DNA of 34,970 bases, from contig JAAZBL010000254.1 in the NCBI GenBank assembly GCA_012513825.1, forward strand, positions 1-34,970. The letters are read 5' to 3'. This DNA comes from Limnobacter sp. Its GTDB lineage: Bacteria > Pseudomonadota > Gammaproteobacteria > Burkholderiales > Burkholderiaceae_E. Shown here piece after piece: positions 23,745 through 33,421 of the stretch. A program made the translations under genes and the position numbers. A model generated the notes under the pieces. That model saw only the letters and a list, made by a program, of their open reading frames with translations. It searched no databases and was not told the DNA's origin. The stretch's first letter is position 1. Each line of letters opens with the position of its first letter.

Positions 23745-26700
23745 CGCCGTGCCGCCATCCTGCGCGCCGCGCGGTCGAAGGCCAGGTAGACGACCGGCGT
23801 CGTGAACAGCGTCAGCAACTGGCTGACGAGCAGCCCGCCGACCATCGTGATGCCCAGCGGCTGGCGAAGCTCGGAACCGACGCCGGTGCCGAGCATCAGC
23901 GGCAGCGCCGACAGCAGCGCCGCCATCGTCGTCATCAGGATCGGACGGAAGCGCAGCAGGCAGGCCTGGAAGATCGCTTCGCGCGGCGACTTGCCCTGCT
24001 GGCGTTCGGCGTCGAGTGCGAAGTCGATCATCATGATCGCGTTCTTCTTGACGATGCCGATCAGCAGCACGATCCCGATCACGGCGACGATCCCGAGCTC
24101 GCGGTCGGCCAGCATCAGCGCAAGCAGTGCGCCGATGCCGGCCGACGGCAGCGTCGACAGGATCGTGATCGGGTGGATGTAGCTCTCGTAGAGCACGCCG
24201 AGCACGATGTACATCGTGACCAGCGCGGCCAGGATCAGCAGCACCGTGCTGTCGAGCGAGGCCTGGAACGCGAGCGCGGCGCCCTGGAAGCGCGTCTGCA
24301 TGCTCGCGGGCAACCCGAGCTCGGCCTCGGCTGCGCGCACCGCCGCGACCGCGTCGCCGAGCGCGACGCCCGGCGCCAGGTTGAACGAGATCGTCGCGGC
24401 CGGAAACTGCGCGATCCGGTTGACGACGAGCTCGGTCGGACGCTCGACGACGCGCACGATGCTCGACAGCGGCACGAGCTGCCCGTCGCGGCCGGCGACC
24501 CGGATCGTGTCGATCGCCTCGGGGCCCGACTGGAACTGCGGTGCGACCTCGAGCACGACGCGGTACTGGCTGGCCTGCGTGAAGATCGTCGAGACCTGCC
24601 GCTGGCCGAACGCGCTGTACAGCGCGTTGTCGATCGCGCTCATCGACACGCCGAGCCGCGAGGCCGCGTCGCGGTCGATGTCGAGCCAGGCCTGCAGGCC
24701 GCGATCCTGCAGGTCGCTGGCCACATCGACGAGCTCGGGCAGCGCGCGCAGTCGCTCGACGAGGCGCGGCACCCACAGCGCCAGCCGGTCGGCGTCGGTC
24801 TCCTCGACCGAGAACTGGTACTGCGTGCGGCTGATCCGGTCCTCGATCGTCAGGTCCTGCACCGGCTGCATGTAGAGCCGGATGCCGGGCAGCGCGGCGA
24901 GCCGCGCTTCGAGCCGCCGGATCACCTCGCTGGCGCTCGCGTCGCGCTGCGCGAGCGGCTTCAGGTTGATCAGCATCCGACCGGTGTTCAGTGCCGTGTT
25001 GTCGCCGTCGATCCCGATGAATGCGCTCAGGCTCTCGACCGCCGGATCCTTCGCGACCTCGCGCGCCAGCGCCTGCTGGCGATCGGCCATCGCCGCGAAC
25101 GAGATCGACTGCCCGGCTTCGGACACCCCCTGGATCAGGCCGGTGTCCTGGACCGGAAAGAATCCCTTCGGAACGGCGATGTAGAGCAGCACGGTCAGCA
25201 CCAGCGTGCCGACGGCGACGAGCAGCGTCGCGCCCTGGTGCTCGAGCACGCGTTCGAGCACGCGGCCATAGCCGGCGATCAGCCGGTCGAAGGCATCGCC
25301 GGTGGCGCGGTAGAGGCGGCCCTGCTGCTCCGGATGCACGTGGCGCAGCAGCCGCGAGCACATCATCGGCGTCAGCGTCAGCGAGACGACGCCCGAGATC
25401 AGGATCGCGACGGCCAGCGTGACGGCGAACTCGCGGAACAGCCGGCCGACGACGTCGCCCATGAACAGCAGCGGAATCAGCACGGCGACCAGCGATAGCG
25501 TCAGCGAGACGATCGTGAAGGCGATCTGGCGCGACCCCTTCAACGCGGCCTCGAGCGGCGGATCGCCTCGTTCGAGGTAGCGCGCGATGTTCTCGATCAT
25601 GACGATCGCGTCGTCGACGACGAAACCGGTGGCGATCGTCAGCGCCATCAGCGTCAGGTTGTTCAGCGAGAACCCGGCCAGGTACATGAAGCCGAAGGTC
25701 CCGACCAGCGACAGCGGCACCGCGACGGCCGGGATCACCGTGGCCGGCACGTTGCGCAGGAACAGGAAGATGACCATGACGACCAGCGCGATCGCGAACG
25801 CGAGTTCGGTCTGCACGTCGCGCACGGCCGCGCGCACGGTCGTCGTGCGGTCGGTCAGCACGGAGATCTGCGCGGCCGCCGGGAGCGCGGCACTCAGCGC
25901 AGGCAACAGCCCCTTGATCCGGTCGACGACGTCGATGACGTTCGAGCCGGGCTGGCGCTGCACGTTGAGCACGATCGCCGGGGCGTCGTTGGCCCAGGCC
26001 GCCAGCCGCTCGTCCTCGGCGCCCTCCGAGACGCGGGCGACCTCGCCCAGCCGCAGCGGCGCGCCGTCGCGCCAGGCGAGGATCAGTTCGCGATAACCGT
26101 CGGCAGCGCGGATCTGGTCGTTGGCGTCGATCGTCGCGGCGCGCGCCGGTCCGTCGAAGCTGCCTTTGGCCTGGTTCGCATTGGCGTTCGAGATCGCCGT
26201 GCGCACGTCCTCGATGCCGAGGCCGGCTGCGGCCAGCGCGTTCGGATCGACCTGCACGCGCACGGCCGGCCGCTGCCCGCCGGTGATCGTCACCAGGCCG
26301 ACCCCGGGCGACTGCGCGATCTTCTGCGCGACGCGCGTCTCGACGAGGTCGCGCAGCCGCGGCAACGGGATCGTCTCGCTGGTCACGGCGAGCGCGAGCA
26401 CCGGCGCGTCGGCCGGATTGACCTTGCTGTAGACCGGCGGTACCGGCAGCTCGTTCGGCAGCGCCGTGCCGGCCGCGTTGATCGCTGCCTGGACCTGCTG
26501 CTCGGCCACCTCGAGCGGCAGCGACAGCTCGAACTGCAGCGTGATGACCGAAGCGCCGGCCGAACTGGTCGACGACATCTGGAGCAGTCCCGGCATCTGG
26601 CCGAACTGGCGTTCGAGCGGCGCGGTCACCGACGAGGTCATCACGTCGGGGCTGGCCCCCGGATACTGCGTCGTGACCCGGATCGTCGGGTAGTCGACCT

Positions 26701-26815
26701 GCGGCAGCGCCGACAGCGGCAGCAGCCGGTAGCCGACGAGGCCGGCGAGCAGGATCGCGACCATCAGCAGCGAGGTCGCGACGGGCCGCAGGATGAACGG
26801 GCGGGACGGATTCAT
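23741..26815 (-). CDS. mdtB: RND efflux permease, MdtB-like
   Basis: A 1024-residue HAE1-type RND permease that starts [17 protein letters not shown]. It has [21 protein letters not shown], proton-relay Asp residues in [35 protein letters not shown] before the second periplasmic loop, and [34 protein letters not shown] and [16 protein letters not shown] near the end. GGAG lies seven bases before the ATG. It sits 63 bases after mdtA and overlaps mdtC by four bases. Being the first of two tandem permeases after a periplasmic adaptor places it as the MdtB subunit. It couples proton influx to export across both membranes through the NodT channel. Confidence 0.93.
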   Translation of the reverse strand: MNPSRPFILRPVATSLLMVAILLAGLVGYRLLPLSALPQVDYPTIRVTTQYPGASPDVMTSSVTAPLERQFGQMPGLLQMSSTSSAGASVITLQFELSLPLEVAEQQVQAAINAAGTALPNELPVPPVYSKVNPADAPVLALAVTSETIPLPRLRDLVETRVAQKIAQSPGVGLVTITGGQRPAVRVQVDPNALAAAGLGIEDVRTAISNANANQAKGSFDGPARAATIDANDQIRAADGYRELILAWRDGAPLRLGEVARVSEGAEDERLAAWANDAPAIVLNVQRQPGSNVIDVVDRIKGLLPALSAALPAAAQISVLTDRTTTVRAAVRDVQTELAFAIALVVMVIFLFLRNVPATVIPAVAVPLSLVGTFGFMYLAGFSLNNLTLMALTIATGFVVDDAIVMIENIARYLERGDPPLEAALKGSRQIAFTIVSLTLSLVAVLIPLLFMGDVVGRLFREFAVTLAVAILISGVVSLTLTPMMCSRLLRHVHPEQQGRLYRATGDAFDRLIAGYGRVLERVLEHQGATLLVAVGTLVLTVLLYIAVPKGFFPVQDTGLIQGVSEAGQSISFAAMADRQQALAREVAKDPAVESLSAFIGIDGDNTALNTGRMLINLKPLAQRDASASEVIRRLEARLAALPGIRLYMQPVQDLTIEDRISRTQYQFSVEETDADRLALWVPRLVERLRALPELVDVASDLQDRGLQAWLDIDRDAASRLGVSMSAIDNALYSAFGQRQVSTIFTQASQYRVVLEVAPQFQSGPEAIDTIRVAGRDGQLVPLSSIVRVVERPTELVVNRIAQFPAATISFNLAPGVALGDAVAAVRAAEAELGLPASMQTRFQGAALAFQASLDSTVLLILAALVTMYIVLGVLYESYIHPITILSTLPSAGIGALLALMLADRELGIVAVIGIVLLIGIVKKNAIMMIDFALDAERQQGKSPREAIFQACLLRFRPILMTTMAALLSALPLMLGTGVGSELRQPLGITMVGGLLVSQLLTLFTTPVVYLAFDRAARRMAARR

Positions 26816-26878
26816 CGCGCGCAGCTCCGATTCATCCGGCGCGGGACCGATCCATCGCGTTCCCGTGGGCGGGCATCC

Positions 26879-28150
26879 TCAGCGCGATCCGTCCGGTGCG
26901 CGGGGTCCCGGCTGCGCCGCTTCTGCCGCCGCGCGTTCGGCCTCGCCCTTGACGATCGCCTCGACCCGCGTGCCTTCGCGCAGGTTGTCGACGCCGTCGA
27001 CGACGACGCGCTCGCCGGCCTCCACGCCGGCTTCGATGACCGTCGATTCGCGGTGCTCCGGGCCGGTCGAGACCGGACGCAGCACGGCGCGCTCGCCGTC
27101 GCCGACGACGTAGACGAAGGTTCCGCGCGATCCGCGCTGGATCGCCGCCGACGGCACGACGATCGCGCCCGGCAGCGTGTCGACCGACAACCTGACGTTG
27201 ACGAACTGGTTCGGGAACAAGGCCGCGTCTTCGTTCGCGAATTCGGCTTTCATCCGCAGCGTGCCGGTCGCCGTGTCGATCTGGTTGTCGATCGTGGTCA
27301 GCACTCCGCTGGCCAGTACCCGACGCCGGTCGCGATCGAGCGCCTGCACGGTCATCCGCTCGCCGGCCCGCTGGCGCTTCAGCACCGCGGGCAGGTCGCG
27401 CTCGGGCAGCGCGAAGCTCACGCCGATCGGACGGATCTGCGTGATCGTGACCAGTCCGGTCGCGTCGTTGGCGCGCACCAGGTTGCCGGGGTCGACGAGC
27501 CGCATCCCGAGCCGCCCGGACAGCGGCGCGGTGATCCGCGTCCAGCTCAGTTGCAGCCGTGCGCTCTCGACGAGCCCCATGTCGGCCTGGACGATCCCTT
27601 CGTACTGGCGCACCAGTGCCTTCTGCGTGTCGAGCTGCTGCGTGCTGGCGGCATCCTGCCTGACCAGCGTGCGGTAGCGTTCGAGGTCGACGCGGGCGTT
27701 CTCGAGCAGCGCCCGGTCGCGCGCCATCTGCCCCTCGGCCTGCGCCAGCGCGACTTCGAACGGGCGCGGGTCGATCTCGGCCAGCAGGTCGCCGGCGCGC
27801 ACCGGCTGGCCTTCGCGGAAATGCACGCGCAGCAGTTGTCCGTCGACGCGCGAGCGGACGGTCACCGTGTTCAGCGAGGTCACGGTGCCCAGCGCGTCGA
27901 GGACGAGCGGCACGTCGCGGCGTTCGGCGATCGCCACGGTCACCGGCAGGGGACGGGCGTCGCCGTCGCCGGCGCCGCGCCAGCCGGCCGGCGCACCGGC
28001 GGCCGGCGAACCGGCGTCCGGCGTGAGGGCCTCGCGCCCGACGAACCACCAGGCGCCGACGGCGAGAACGAGCAGCAGGACCAGCCAGAAGGCCGGGCGG
28101 CGCCAGGCCGGTCGGCGACGTGGCGCTTCGTTCGGTGGGGTCCCGCTCAT
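26879..28150 (-). CDS. mdtA: RND efflux periplasmic adaptor, MdtA-like
   Basis: A 423-residue membrane-fusion protein. After a basic, Pro/Arg-rich cytoplasmic tip comes one membrane anchor (about residues 22-38). The remaining order is standard: barrel-sandwich half LGTVTSLNTVTVRSRVDGQL, FREGQPVRAGDLLAEIDPRPF, a helical hairpin with LENARVDLERYRTL, the second half TRITAPLSGRLGMRLVDPGNLV, and a C-terminal beta-barrel (FPNQFVNVRLSVDTL, VVPSAAIQRGSRGTFVYVV). It links the permeases to the NodT channel. ATG 28150 is chosen because the longer frame to 28276 gives only a low-complexity Arg-rich extension. The last 20 residues are Ala/Glu/Pro-rich. Confidence 0.92.
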   Translation of the reverse strand: MSGTPPNEAPRRRPAWRRPAFWLVLLLVLAVGAWWFVGREALTPDAGSPAAGAPAGWRGAGDGDARPLPVTVAIAERRDVPLVLDALGTVTSLNTVTVRSRVDGQLLRVHFREGQPVRAGDLLAEIDPRPFEVALAQAEGQMARDRALLENARVDLERYRTLVRQDAASTQQLDTQKALVRQYEGIVQADMGLVESARLQLSWTRITAPLSGRLGMRLVDPGNLVRANDATGLVTITQIRPIGVSFALPERDLPAVLKRQRAGERMTVQALDRDRRRVLASGVLTTIDNQIDTATGTLRMKAEFANEDAALFPNQFVNVRLSVDTLPGAIVVPSAAIQRGSRGTFVYVVGDGERAVLRPVSTGPEHRESTVIEAGVEAGERVVVDGVDNLREGTRVEAIVKGEAERAAAEAAQPGPRAPDGSR

Positions 28151-28205
28151 GCCGCCGATTCTACGGGCACCGCCGAGGCCGCTCGCGCAATCGTGCGCGC
28201 ATGGC

Positions 28206-29438
28206 CTACGGGATCGCGCGCGGCGCAGCCAGCGCCTGCCGGCCGCCCCAGAAGACCACGCCCGCGGCTCCGACATTCAGCGCCCCGCACAGCAGCAGCG
28301 CCGGACCGTAACTGCCGAAGGCGTCGCGCATGACGCCGTACAGCGTCGGTCCGACCGACATCGCGAGCTGGGTCACCGTCGCGGCGAAACCGAAAACGAC
28401 GCCGAACGAAACCGGGCCGAACTCGCGACGAACGATCATCGGGGCCAGCGTGGTCACGTTGCCGACGGTCAGGCCATAGCTGACGCTGAGCGCCATCAGC
28501 GCCCACGGGCCGGGGACGAGCGCCATGCCGACCAGCGAAGCCGCGGCGAACAGCAGCACGCCGGCGCCGAGCTTGCGTACGTCGACCTGGTCGGCGTAGC
28601 GGGCCAACAGCAGGCGGCCGACGAACGCGGCCAGCGCGGCCAGGAAGACGGCCGTCGCCGCGCCCTGCTCGCCCAGCACCGGAATCGCGAGCGGGACGTG
28701 ATGGCTGAGGAAGCCCACCTGGACCATCAGTCCGATGCCGAAGGCGACGACATGGCTGCGCAACTGGCGCGTCGCGAGCGCTTCGCCGAGGCTCCAGTGG
28801 ACGGCGCGGGCCGGCGGCTCCCCGCGCAAGTCGCCGGCCATGCCGTCGGGCAATTGGCCGACGTCCTGCGGCCGGGCCTTCAGCACGAAGGCGGCCAGCG
28901 GCAGCACGATCGCGATCGCAACGGCGGCCGCGAGCAGTGCCGTCGCAGCAAAGCCCCACAGCCGGATCCCGCCCATCAGCAGCGGCGTGCCGAGCATCCC
29001 GCCGATGCTGGCTCCGAGCATCGCCGTCGACATCGCGCGGCCCTGGAGCCGATCGAACCACGGCGCCAGCGTGCTTCCGACCGTATTGGTCGACAGGCAG
29101 GCAATCCCCAGGCCGAGCGCGACGAAGACCGCGTGGACCTGCCAGACTTGCCGGCACCAGGGCATCAGCGCCACCGCGGCTGCCATCGCGAGCACCCCGG
29201 CGGCGACCACGGATCGCGGCCCCCAGCGCGCAATCGAACGCCCGACGCCGACCATCAGCAATGCGCTGACGACATAGGCCGTGGTCACCGCGGCGGAGAC
29301 CGTGCTGATCGAGAAGCCCTGCGTGGCGGTCAGCGCGTGGATGTAGACGCCCATGCCGAAGATGCCGAGCGACCAGCTGACGGTCGCGAACAGCATGCAG
29401 GCGCCCACGATCCTCCAGCCGTAGAACGCCGGTGTCAT
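28206..29438 (-). CDS. MFS transporter, monocarboxylate/oxalate-formate-like
   Basis: A 410-residue major facilitator with 12 hydrophobic segments. The N-terminus FYGWRIVGACMLF is typical of the MCT-like branch (MFS_1) found in betaproteobacteria. SIARWGPRSVVAAGVLAM corresponds to the loop 2-3 motif, and LLARYADQVDVRKLGAG to its repeat in the second half. The central loop carries KARPQDVGQLPDG. Members carry small organic anions. Here the substrate is unknown. It lies 55 bases upstream of mdtA on the same strand, so it may share a transcript with the pump. It is separated from the permease gene upstream of it by a strong terminator. Confidence 0.82.
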   Translation of the reverse strand: MTPAFYGWRIVGACMLFATVSWSLGIFGMGVYIHALTATQGFSISTVSAAVTTAYVVSALLMVGVGRSIARWGPRSVVAAGVLAMAAAVALMPWCRQVWQVHAVFVALGLGIACLSTNTVGSTLAPWFDRLQGRAMSTAMLGASIGGMLGTPLLMGGIRLWGFAATALLAAAVAIAIVLPLAAFVLKARPQDVGQLPDGMAGDLRGEPPARAVHWSLGEALATRQLRSHVVAFGIGLMVQVGFLSHHVPLAIPVLGEQGAATAVFLAALAAFVGRLLLARYADQVDVRKLGAGVLLFAAASLVGMALVPGPWALMALSVSYGLTVGNVTTLAPMIVRREFGPVSFGVVFGFAATVTQLAMSVGPTLYGVMRDAFGSYGPALLLCGALNVGAAGVVFWGGRQALAAPRAIP

Positions 29439-29481
29439 CCAGGGTTCGCTCGGGTCGGGCTTGCGCTCGCGATGGACGAAA

Positions 29482-29509
29482 GACGGCGCGCCGCTGTCGG
29501 CGCGCCGTC
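29482..29509 (-). terminator. strong intrinsic-type terminator of the permease operon
   Basis: A perfect 12-pair stem, GACGGCGCGCCG (29482-29493) with CGGCGCGCCGTC (29498-29509), closes a four-base loop. On the minus strand the stem is followed by TTTCGTCC, and it lies about 30 bases after the permease stop codon. On the plus strand no T-run follows, which supports minus-strand use. It is the best terminator in the window and separates the permease operon from the MFS gene. Confidence 0.75.
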
Positions 29510-29538
29510 ACCGACTGCCGGTCGCTGGAGCCGTCGCG

Positions 29539-30996
29539 TCAGCGCGATGCGCGCGACCCGCGAACCGGCGACTCGGGGGTGACCGCCGCGGCCGGGATCT
29601 CGGCGCGGCCGCCGCGCCGATGCGCGGCGTCGAGCAGCCACAGCAGCATCCCCCCGATCACCAGCACACCGACGCCGGCCAGCGCGCCGATGCGAACGTA
29701 GACCAGCGAAGACCACAGCATGTACAGGCAGACGGCAGCGAACGCCAGCGGCAGCACCGGGTACAACGGCACCCGGAACGGGCGTTCGGTATCCGGTTCG
29801 CGCACGCGCAGCACGATCAGGGCCACCGTCGACAGCAGGAAGAAGGTCCAGAAGACCGGCGCCGTGTAGTCGACCATCGTCTGGAAGCCGCTGCGCAGGC
29901 TCGCGCCGAGCGCGATCAGCGCGAGCGCGAAGGCCGACTGCGCGAGCAGCGCGTTCATCGGCACGCCGCTGTCGGGATTCCAGCGGCCGAGCGCCGACAG
30001 CGCGTGCCAGTCCCGGCCGACCGCATAGTTCGTGCGCGCGCCGACGATCATCGTCGCGTTGATCGACGTCAGCGCCGCGACCGCGACCATGACCGAGATC
30101 ATCGTTTCGCCGGTGCGCCCGAAGGCCACGCCGAGCAGGTCGGCCGCGACCGCCTGGCTGCCTGCCATGCCCGCGACACCGAGCCCGTACAGATAGGCGA
30201 GGTTCACCAGCAGGTACAGCGTCGTGATGATCGCGATGCTGACGATCAGCGCCCGCAGCATGTTGCGCCGCGAGTCCTTGAGTTCGGCACTCAGGTAGGC
30301 CGCCTCGTTCCAGCCGCCGTAGGTCAGCAGCACGAAGACCATCGCCAGGCCGAACATCGACCAGCCGGGATTGCCGGCCGAGCCGTCGTCGGCGCCGACG
30401 GCCGCGTTCGCCTGCGCCGCGCCCCCGGCCTGGCCGGCCAGCGCGGCGGCGTCCGGACCCGAGACCCACAGCCACAGGCCGGCGACGACGACCAGCACCA
30501 GGCCGAGCACTTCGGCCAGCGTGAGCCAGCTTTGCGTCGTTGCGCTGGCGTGGATCCCGCGTGCGTTGATCCAGGTGAGCGCGAACACCGACAGCGCGGC
30601 CCAGACCGCCGGGCTGTAGGTCCCGAGCGGCACGATCTCGCTCATGTAGTCGCCGAAGACGAAGGCGAGCAGCGCGATCGACCCGGTCGTGATCACCGAG
30701 AAGCGCGCCCAGGCGAACAGGAACGCGACCCGGCGGCCGTAGGCGCGCAGCAGGAAGTGATAGTCGCCGCCGGCGTGCGGCCAGGCGGCCGCCAGTTCCG
30801 CATAGCATAGCGCGCCGACCAGCGACACGAGCCCGCCGATCGCCCAGGCCGCGAGCATCCAGCCGCCGGAGCCGGTGAACTGCGCGACCAGCGAAGGCGC
30901 CTTGAAGATGCCGGCACCGATCACGATGCCGACGATGATCGCGATCGCCTCGCGCAGCGAGATCATCGGACGGGGGCTGCCATCGGCGGTCTTCAT
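29539..30996 (-). CDS. APC-family amino-acid permease
   Basis: A 485-residue amino acid/polyamine/organocation transporter. The first helix has the family signature IIVGIVIGAGIFKAPSLVA. Others are YAELAAAWPHAGGDYHFLLRAYG, TYGGWNEAAYLSAELKD (as in LAT-type permeases) and ALTSINATMIVGARTNYAVGRD. Between helices 5 and 6, residues about 195-225 form an Ala/Gly-rich loop. About 12 membrane helices are predicted. The chosen start (30996) shares one base with the stop of the upstream methyltransferase gene (TGATG), so translation is coupled. The longer frame to 31359 is antisense-like and rejected. The substrate is probably a neutral amino acid, inferred from family only. Confidence 0.88.
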   Translation of the reverse strand: MKTADGSPRPMISLREAIAIIVGIVIGAGIFKAPSLVAQFTGSGGWMLAAWAIGGLVSLVGALCYAELAAAWPHAGGDYHFLLRAYGRRVAFLFAWARFSVITTGSIALLAFVFGDYMSEIVPLGTYSPAVWAALSVFALTWINARGIHASATTQSWLTLAEVLGLVLVVVAGLWLWVSGPDAAALAGQAGGAAQANAAVGADDGSAGNPGWSMFGLAMVFVLLTYGGWNEAAYLSAELKDSRRNMLRALIVSIAIITTLYLLVNLAYLYGLGVAGMAGSQAVAADLLGVAFGRTGETMISVMVAVAALTSINATMIVGARTNYAVGRDWHALSALGRWNPDSGVPMNALLAQSAFALALIALGASLRSGFQTMVDYTAPVFWTFFLLSTVALIVLRVREPDTERPFRVPLYPVLPLAFAAVCLYMLWSSLVYVRIGALAGVGVLVIGGMLLWLLDAAHRRGGRAEIPAAAVTPESPVRGSRASR

Positions 30997-32003
30997 CAGC
31001 TCTGCTCGTACATCTCGGATTCCTGGGCCGGCGAAGAGCCGCCGATCGCCGGCGCCGGACCCTTGCGCTCGGCGCTGAAGCGGGCGCGCTCGCTTCCGTC
31101 GAAGACGTCGCCTTCGATCCGGTCGCCGTCGACGAGGCCGTCGAAGCGGCGCAGCCGGCCGTCGCTGTCGGTGAACGCGAAACGGACCCGCTCGCCGTGC
31201 ACCTTGTGGTCGCGAAAACCGGTCTCGAAGTGTTCGAAGACGACACGCCCGCGGAAGTTCTGGAACGTCTGCTCGACGCTCATCGCGAGCGAAACCGGGC
31301 CGCTGCGCTGCGGGAAGTGGATCTGCCAGTCGCCGCCGACGTTGGCCGGGACCAGCCACAGGTGCGCCGAGGCGCCGCCGACGCGGGAGGTCTCGTCGGG
31401 CACCCAGCTTCCCATCCGGAATTCGTGCGAAACGATCCGCGTGCCGGGCTTCAGCGCGAGCAGCCGGTGCCGCAGCTTCATGTTCAGGTGCGGCAGCAGG
31501 TACATCGTGATGACGGTGGCGCGCGAGAAATCCGACTCGAAGATGTCGGCCTTCTCGAAGCGCGCCAGCTCGCCGACGCCGGCCGCCTGCGCATTGCGCT
31601 TCGACAGTTCGACCATGTCGGGGTTGTATTCGATGCCCAGGCCGCTGACGCCGAAGTCGCGGGCCGCGGCGATGACGATCTTGCCGTCGCCCGAGCCGAG
31701 GTCGATCAGGTAGTCGTCGCGCGTAAGGCCGGCGAGCTGCAGCATCCGGGCGACCAGCCGGTCGGGCGTCGGAATCCAGATCACATCCTTGCCGGACTGG
31801 CCGCGCCGCGGTTCGTAGACGGGCTTGCCGTTGTCGGCGGCCGCCGGCGCCTGCGCCTGCGCGAGCAGCTCGCCGGCGAATGCGGCCGGCGAATTCGCCA
31901 GCATGCCGAGCAGCAGCGACGAACCGGTGCCGGCGAGGAAGCGGCGGCGCATGTCCGTCCGGAGGGCCAGGGGATTGCCGGGCGTCGTCGCCTCTGTCGT
32001 CAT
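30996..32003 (-). CDS. Tat-exported class I SAM methyltransferase-like protein
   Basis: A 335-residue protein. A twin-arginine signal (RRRFLAG at 19-25, hydrophobic stretch, cleavage after AFA at 41-43) precedes a Rossmann methyltransferase domain. Motif I is YLIDLGSGDG (98-107), followed by the acidic GLGIEYNPD loop, FEKADIFESDF and a VITMYLLPHLNMKLR segment. The last 110 residues, after GSWVPDETS, look like a beta-rich domain (WQIHFPQRSGPVSL, FRGRVVFEHFET, RFAFTDSDGRLRRFDG). Export of a SAM-dependent enzyme is puzzling because SAM is cytoplasmic. The fold may have another use, or cofactor may be carried through Tat in the folded protein. It is coupled to the amino-acid permease gene. Confidence 0.8.
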   Translation of the reverse strand: MTTEATTPGNPLALRTDMRRRFLAGTGSSLLLGMLANSPAAFAGELLAQAQAPAAADNGKPVYEPRRGQSGKDVIWIPTPDRLVARMLQLAGLTRDDYLIDLGSGDGKIVIAAARDFGVSGLGIEYNPDMVELSKRNAQAAGVGELARFEKADIFESDFSRATVITMYLLPHLNMKLRHRLLALKPGTRIVSHEFRMGSWVPDETSRVGGASAHLWLVPANVGGDWQIHFPQRSGPVSLAMSVEQTFQNFRGRVVFEHFETGFRDHKVHGERVRFAFTDSDGRLRRFDGLVDGDRIEGDVFDGSERARFSAERKGPAPAIGGSSPAQESEMYEQS

Positions 32004-32058
32004 CGTCTGTTCTTCCTTGTCGGGATGGGTCGTAGGGGGTGGTGTGCTTCGGCGCTGC

Positions 32059-33234
32059 TCATCCGGCGCGCGCCAGCTTGCGTTCCACCATGCGAACGAA
32101 GAAGGCGACGCCCCACGGCAGCGCCGCGTCGTTGAAGTCGTAGGCCGGATTGTGGACCTCGCACGAACCTTCGACGTCGCCGTTGCCGATGTTCACGAAG
32201 CAGCCGGGAACGCGGGCGAGCATGAACGAGAAATCCTCGCTGGCCATGTTCGGAGGCGGGTTGCGCTCGACATTGTCGGCTCCGACCAGTTCGGCGCAGA
32301 CCGACGCAGCGAATTCGGCCTGTTCGGCATCGTTGATCGTCGGCTGGAAGTTGACGCGGAAGTCGACCTTCGCCTGCGCGCCCATTGCGCGCGCGACGTT
32401 CTCGGCCGTGCGTTCCATGTTCTCGCCGATCAGCGCCATCGTCTCGTTCGAGAAGGCGCGCACGGTGCCCGACAGCCGGGCGGTCTGCGGAATCACGTTG
32501 TAGGCGTCGCCGGCGTGGAACTGCGTGATCGACAGCACCGCGGTGTCGACCGGTCGGACGTTGCGCGAGACGATCGTCTGCAGCGTCGACGCGATCTGCA
32601 CGGCCACGATGATCGGGTCGATGCCGGCCTCGGGCCTGGCGCCGTGAGCGCCGACGCCGGTCACGTCGATGTCGAAGAAGGCGCCGCCGGCCATCATCGG
32701 GCCGGCGCGTACGGCGAAGCGGCCGACCGCCAGCTTCGGGCGGTTGTGCATGCCGAAGATCGTGTCGCACGGAAAGCGTTCGAACAGGCCGTCGTCGAGC
32801 ATCGCCTTTGCGCCGCCCAGTCCTTCCTCGGCGGGCTGGAAGATGAAATGCACGGTCCCGTCGAAGCGGCGCGTGGCGGCCAGCACCTTGGCCGCACCGA
32901 GCAGCATCGCCGTATGGCCGTCGTGGCCGCAGGCATGCATGACGCCGTCGTGGCGCGAACGGTGCTCGAAGTCGTTCGCTTCGTGGATCGGCAGCGCGTC
33001 CATGTCGGCGCGCAGTCCGATCGTGCGCGGCGAATCGCCGGCGCGCAGCACGCCGACCACGCCGGTGCGGCCCACGCCGCGATGCACGTCGACGCCGAAG
33101 GCCTCGAGCCGGTCGGCGACCAGTGCGGCGGTACGCGATTCGGCGAAACCGAGCTCGGGGTGCGCGTGGATGTCGCGGCGCCACGCCGTGAACTCGGCAT
33201 GGTGCCGATCGATCAACGCTGCCAGCTCGTTCAT
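32059..33234 (-). CDS. M20-family amidohydrolase (hippurate hydrolase-like)
   Basis: A 391-residue cytoplasmic metallopeptidase-fold amidohydrolase of the M20D group, which removes acyl groups from N-acyl amino acids such as hippurate. Visible motifs are WRRDIHAHPELGF (18-30), GLRADMDALPI with the catalytic Asp, metal-binding HACGHDGH (99-107 region), QPAEEG (133-138) with the catalytic Glu pair, GVGAHGARPEAGIDPI and a C-terminal NMASEDFSFML. ATG 33234 follows GAGAGCGGTGAG. The longer frame upstream is antisense to the divergent ggt gene. It precedes the methyltransferase by 55 bases on the same strand. Together with the amino-acid permease, it suggests use of acylated amino acids. Confidence 0.92.
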   Translation of the reverse strand: MNELAALIDRHHAEFTAWRRDIHAHPELGFAESRTAALVADRLEAFGVDVHRGVGRTGVVGVLRAGDSPRTIGLRADMDALPIHEANDFEHRSRHDGVMHACGHDGHTAMLLGAAKVLAATRRFDGTVHFIFQPAEEGLGGAKAMLDDGLFERFPCDTIFGMHNRPKLAVGRFAVRAGPMMAGGAFFDIDVTGVGAHGARPEAGIDPIIVAVQIASTLQTIVSRNVRPVDTAVLSITQFHAGDAYNVIPQTARLSGTVRAFSNETMALIGENMERTAENVARAMGAQAKVDFRVNFQPTINDAEQAEFAASVCAELVGADNVERNPPPNMASEDFSFMLARVPGCFVNIGNGDVEGSCEVHNPAYDFNDAALPWGVAFFVRMVERKLARAG

Positions 33235-33405
33235 CTCACCGCTCTCCGTTCGTGCCCACGGGGCCCAACGGTAACGCAAGTCGCAAGCCCAGGGGCGAGC
33301 ACCCGACTCGCGAAACCTTTCGTTACACTCGTCGTGCTCGAAGCAACGCGCACCGGCGGAGTCGCCGCAGGCGCGACCTTGCGTCGGGTCACGACACAAC
33401 AGACA

Positions 33406-33413
33406 GGGAGGAG
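33406..33413 (+). promoter_or_regulatory. ribosome binding site of ggt
   Basis: GGGAGGAG lies eight bases before ATG 33422 and fixes that start. Within the 187-base divergent gap (33235-33421), TACACT (33324-33329) is a weak -10 candidate next to a CGAAA-CC-TTTCG inverted repeat (33311-33322). I see no good -35 on either strand. Confidence 0.7.
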
Positions 33414-33421
33414 CACGAATT

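Noticed and set aside
28151..28276. Longer N-terminus of mdtA
   Set aside because: It adds an Arg-rich, low-complexity segment before a normal membrane anchor. ATG 28150 matches the usual layout.
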